From assembly GCF_016458275.1 (NCBI RefSeq), contig NZ_JAEMHM010000013.1:62001-126000 (forward strand): a stretch of 64,000 nt of DNA. Direction: 5' to 3'. Every line of letters begins with the position of its first letter. Positions within the stretch are counted from its first letter, which is position 1. The translations under genes and the position numbers were made by a program. Source of the stretch: Geomesophilobacter sediminis. GTDB taxonomy: Bacteria > Desulfobacterota > Desulfuromonadia > Geobacterales > Geobacteraceae. A model generated the notes under the pieces. The model saw only the letters and a program-made list of their open reading frames with translations. It was not told the origin of the DNA and ran no database searches. Shown in pieces: positions 61,075 to 64,000 of this stretch.

Positions 61075-61102
61075 TTGACTTGCGGGCAATCCTCTGTACA
61101 CT
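61075..61102 (+). promoter_or_regulatory. Sigma-70-like promoter of the methyltransferase gene
   Basis: TTGACT, 16-base spacer, TACACT, about 110 bases before the start codon. A CCACCT-CGCAA-AGGTGG hairpin lies at 61157-61173 in the leader. The remaining bases of 60891-61210 show nothing else. Confidence 0.5.
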
Positions 61103-61210
61103 GACTAACCCGGCGGCACGTCTCATTAGATTGACGGGCTCCAACGAAATTGACATCCCACCTCGCAAAGGTGGATGCTGAAAGAAAATGCAGGAAAAGG
61201 AGAGCAAGCC

Positions 61211-62212
61211 TTGGAAAACAGATCCTGGACCCCAGCGCAACTTCTCGAACTCTCCGGCAGTTACTGGAGCACCTGTGCCCTCCATGCCGCCGTCAAGCTC
61301 AAGGTCTTCACCTGCGCCGCGACGCCGCAAGCCGCGACCGAAATCGCGCGCAAATGCGGCTGCGATCTCCGGGGGCTCACCATGCTGCTCAACGCGATGT
61401 GCGGCCTGGGCCTGATGGAGAAGTCGGGCGACACCTACGTGAACACCCCCTTTGCCAACGAATACCTGTCCCAGTCGTCTCCCAAGTATCTCGGGCACAT
61501 CATCATGCATCACCATCACCTGGTTGCCAGCTGGGGGCGGCTGGACGAGGCGGTCCGGACCGGCTCCAAGGTCCGGGTTCCTTCCTCCCATGACAGCGAC
61601 CCTTCCGAGCAGGAAAGCTTCCTGATGGGAATGTTCAATCTCGCCATGCAACTTGCCCCGAAGATCGTGCCGCAGATCGATCTGAAGGGACGGCGCCGGC
61701 TGCTCGACCTCGGCGGCGGTCCGGGAACCTACGCGATTCACTTTTGCCGGGAGAACCCCGAGCTGAGCGCGGTCATCTGCGATCTCCCCACGACCCGCGC
61801 TTTTGCCGAGAAGACGGTGGCGAGCTTCGGCCTCTCGGACCGGATCGAGTTCGTCGCGCGGGACTTCGACACCGACGAGCTGCCGCGCGGGTTCGATGTC
61901 GCCTGGCTCTCCCACATCCTGCACAGCTGGGGACCGGAAGGGTGCCGGCAGCTTTTGAAAAAGGCGGTAAAGACCCTGGAGCCGGGGGGATTGATCCTGG
62001 TGCAGGAGTTCGTCCTGGACGACACCAAGGACGGTCCGCTATTCCCGACCCTGTTCTCGCTCAATATGCTGATCGGTACCTCCCAAGGTCAGGCCTACAG
62101 CGAGGGGGAACTGAAGGATCTCCTCTCGGAAGCGGGTGTCACCTATGTGAGGCGGATTCCCCTGCAACTGCCGAACGGCTCCGGCGTCATCGGGGGCGTG
62201 GTCAAGGGATAG
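61211..62212 (+). CDS. O-methyltransferase (acetylserotonin/plant OMT-like)
   Basis: A 333-residue protein with an N-terminal winged-helix dimerisation domain (YWSTCALHAAVKLKVFTCAA, LNAMCGLGLMEKSGDTYVN) and a class I SAM domain (RRLLDLGGGPGTYAIHFCRE; VARDFDTDELPRGFDVAWLS; LEPGGLILVQEFVLDD). The family methylates hydroxyls of small molecules. TTG 61211 follows AAAGGAG at 8 bases and is preferred over ATG 61175, which has no usable site. Substrate unknown. Confidence 0.82.
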   Translation: MENRSWTPAQLLELSGSYWSTCALHAAVKLKVFTCAATPQAATEIARKCGCDLRGLTMLLNAMCGLGLMEKSGDTYVNTPFANEYLSQSSPKYLGHIIMHHHHLVASWGRLDEAVRTGSKVRVPSSHDSDPSEQESFLMGMFNLAMQLAPKIVPQIDLKGRRRLLDLGGGPGTYAIHFCRENPELSAVICDLPTTRAFAEKTVASFGLSDRIEFVARDFDTDELPRGFDVAWLSHILHSWGPEGCRQLLKKAVKTLEPGGLILVQEFVLDDTKDGPLFPTLFSLNMLIGTSQGQAYSEGELKDLLSEAGVTYVRRIPLQLPNGSGVIGGVVKG

Positions 62213-62302
62213 CAAGCGCCTCGGGTGCCGTGGTCGCAACCCGAAAGCAGCTGCAGCTTTCCCGGTATTTGGGCACCTTGGAAGGATGGTAAGGGGGCTC
62301 AT

Positions 62303-63076
62303 ATGGAAAACGACACTCAGCGCGCGAAAAGTTCACGTCCGACCGGCATATACCTGGCGTTTGCCGTGATCGGATCGCTTCCGGCCGTTGCCTTGGTCGC
62401 GGCCGGGTTCGGCACCCGGTTCGGACTTTGGCAATTCCGCACCGGTTTCGCCATCCTCAAATATGCCGCCGTGGCCGGCGCCGTAACCGCGCTTCTCGGT
62501 CTCATCTTCGGCATCATCGCCATCCGCCAGGAATGGCTGCGGGGCGTGCTCATTTCCCTGGTCGCGATCGCCTGTGGGGTTCTCGCCTTCGGCCTCCCGT
62601 TCTCCTGGAAGATGAATGCCATGCGTTATCCGAAGATCCACGATATTACGACCGATATCGCCACCCCGCCGGAATTCGACGCCGTCATCCCCTACCGGGG
62701 CGGTCCGGTTCCCTATCCGGGTGCATCGGTTGCCGTCCAGCAACGGGAGGCGTACCCGGACATCAGGACCCTCGTCCTTCCGGTTCCCGCCGAGCAGGCC
62801 TTCAAGCACGCGGTTGGGGAGGTGCAGGATCTCGGCTGGCAGATCGTCGCCATGGATCCGGTCCACGGCAGGATCGAGGCAACCGATACGACCTTCTGGT
62901 TCGGCTTCAAGGATGACGTCGTCATCCGGATCACCCCCGCCGGGAAGCGGTCCCTTCTGGACATCCGTTCGGTATCGCGGGTCGGCATCAGCGATGTCGG
63001 CACCAATGCCCAGCGGGTCCGGAACTTCATCCGCGCCATGTCCCGGCAGTTCCCGGTTCAGTTGCCGATGTCCTGA
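62303..63076 (+). CDS. DUF1499 family membrane protein
   Basis: A 257-residue protein with three N-terminal membrane segments (~15-38, 50-72, 80-98) and a soluble DUF1499 domain (RYPKIHDITTDIATPPEFDA; FWFGFKDDVVIRITP; RSVSRVGISDVGTNAQRVR). The function of DUF1499 is unknown. ATG 62303 follows AAGGGGG. It lies 90 bases after the methyltransferase gene in the same direction. Confidence 0.85.
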   Translation: MENDTQRAKSSRPTGIYLAFAVIGSLPAVALVAAGFGTRFGLWQFRTGFAILKYAAVAGAVTALLGLIFGIIAIRQEWLRGVLISLVAIACGVLAFGLPFSWKMNAMRYPKIHDITTDIATPPEFDAVIPYRGGPVPYPGASVAVQQREAYPDIRTLVLPVPAEQAFKHAVGEVQDLGWQIVAMDPVHGRIEATDTTFWFGFKDDVVIRITPAGKRSLLDIRSVSRVGISDVGTNAQRVRNFIRAMSRQFPVQLPMS

Positions 63077-63116
63077 TCTCGCCTGCCTTTATGACTGGTG
63101 CACGTCCTTTTCTAAG

Positions 63117-63261
63117 GTGAGAGCGCCTTTCCAGGCGCGATCCGCCGAAGGCGGCGCTAGGGGGTCCTCCCGTTTACTCGCTTGGGAAGGCGCTCCCACT
63201 TGGTCGGCCGCTACCTCGCATTCAGCTAGACCCGATCGCGACCGCAACGTCGCTCCGGCAG
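63117..63261. repeat. REP cluster, family A (three or more units)
   Basis: GTGAGAGCGCCTTTCCAGGC GCGA, then an inverted GGGAAGGCGCTCCCAC, then CGATCGCGACCGCAACGTCG CTCC. It occupies much of the 378-base gap 63077-63454, in which no gene is seen. Confidence 0.75.
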
Positions 63262-63454
63262 GAAATCCCCTCCGCGGTCATTCCCCTTCACTCACCCTCG
63301 GTGAGCCCTTTCGGTAACGCCCCCAATCTTTTCCCCACACATTGAGATGCTGAAGTTGCCCATTATAATTGGTGCACCGCGGCGGATGCTGCTTTTAATG
63401 TTAACGCACTGACCGCGGTACTCATTAACTAGAAGCATCCGGAGGGGAGCACCG

Positions 63455-64000
63455 ATGAGCCTGGAGTTAAACGACGAACAGCTGAAACTGAGGAACCTGG
63501 TTCGGGAGTTTGCCCGTTCCGAACTGGCGCCCGGGGCAGCACAACGTGATGCCACCGGCGAGTTCCCGGCCGACCAGATTCGGACCCTGCAGCAGATGGG
63601 CTTTTTCGGGTTGATCTTTCCGACCCGGTTCGGCGGGGGAGGGCGCGACTTCGCGAGCTACGTGATCGTGGTGGAGGAACTGGCCCGGGTGGATGCTTCC
63701 ATTGCCATTACGCTGCTGGCCCATACCTTGTGTGCGACGCACATCGATCTTTTTGCCTCCGAGGAACAGAAGGAAAAGTATCTCGCGCCGCTGGTGAGCG
63801 GGCGGCAGCTCGGCGGCTGGGCCCTTTCCGAGCCGGATGCCGGAAGCGATGCCGCCGGTATCCGCACCATGGCGGTGGCCGACGGTGAGGGATGGCGCCT
63901 GGACGGCAACAAGTACTTCATTTCCAACGGTTCCCGGGCCGGCACTCTCGTGGTGATGGCGGTGACCGATCCCGCCGGGACTTCCGGCAAACTTTCCGCC
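63455..64000 (+). CDS. Acyl-CoA dehydrogenase (partial, runs off the window)
   Basis: The first 182 residues of an acyl-CoA dehydrogenase: MSLELNDEQLKLRNLVREFA (N-terminal helical domain), LGGWALSEPDAGSDAAGIRT (FAD-binding signature WALSEPxAGSD) and KYFISNGSRAGTLVVMAV. It would pass electrons from acyl-CoA oxidation to an Etf, possibly the EtfBA at 18-20 kb. GGAGGGGAG precedes the ATG. The catalytic Glu lies beyond the window. Confidence 0.92.
   Translation, partial: MSLELNDEQLKLRNLVREFARSELAPGAAQRDATGEFPADQIRTLQQMGFFGLIFPTRFGGGGRDFASYVIVVEELARVDASIAITLLAHTLCATHIDLFASEEQKEKYLAPLVSGRQLGGWALSEPDAGSDAAGIRTMAVADGEGWRLDGNKYFISNGSRAGTLVVMAVTDPAGTSGKLSA

Overview
The window reads as chromosomal DNA of a Geobacter-like member of the Geobacterales (Desulfuromonadia). 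Grounds: high GC, a nif cluster with a fused nifEN, an EtfBA plus membrane Fe-S oxidoreductase module beside nifB, a pentaheme NrfA, and many short palindromic intergenic repeats. This is an inference from gene content; no rRNA or tRNA gene was seen.

Layout. 1-3.3 kb: VOC protein, a TumE-type toxin with a winged-helix partner, a HIT protein and a TPR/glycosyltransferase-like protein. 3.5-22.5 kb: nitrogen fixation (nifV, nifH, nifD, nifK, nifEN, nifX, ferredoxin, a second NifX-like protein, draT, draG on the minus strand, nifB, a GNAT protein, etfB, etfA with a ferredoxin domain, and a DUF224/cytochrome-b type oxidoreductase). nifV, nifH and nifB each have a sigma-54 -24/-12 element. nifH and nifB then carry a tandem hairpin of ANTAR-target form that merges into an intrinsic terminator; nifV has a partial version. 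22.6-29.4 kb: DinB, a RelE/ParE module, an S10 peptidase, a DUF2844/DUF3443 pair, an OmpH/Skp protein and small proteins.

29.4-52.0 kb (minus strand) is the most striking region: pfaD, pfaA (KS-AT-5xACP-KR-DH), pfaC (KS-CLF-AT-DH-DH), oleA, a YefM/YoeB-like toxin-antitoxin pair, oleB, oleC, oleD and an Sfp-type phosphopantetheinyl transferase. It joins an iterative polyunsaturated fatty acid synthase to all four enzymes of head-to-head olefin synthesis, and includes the activating PPTase. The inferred product is a long-chain polyunsaturated hydrocarbon. Several families of normally intergenic repeats have entered the interdomain linkers of pfaC and pfaA without breaking the frame.

52.2-64.0 kb: a GDSL esterase, HtrA protease, SAM methyltransferase, Fe-S/FAD oxidoreductase, acyl-reductase-like SDR, nrfA behind a CRP/FNR-type palindrome, a secreted basic/Gly-rich protein, a second methyltransferase, a DUF1499 protein and the start of an acyl-CoA dehydrogenase cut by the window end.
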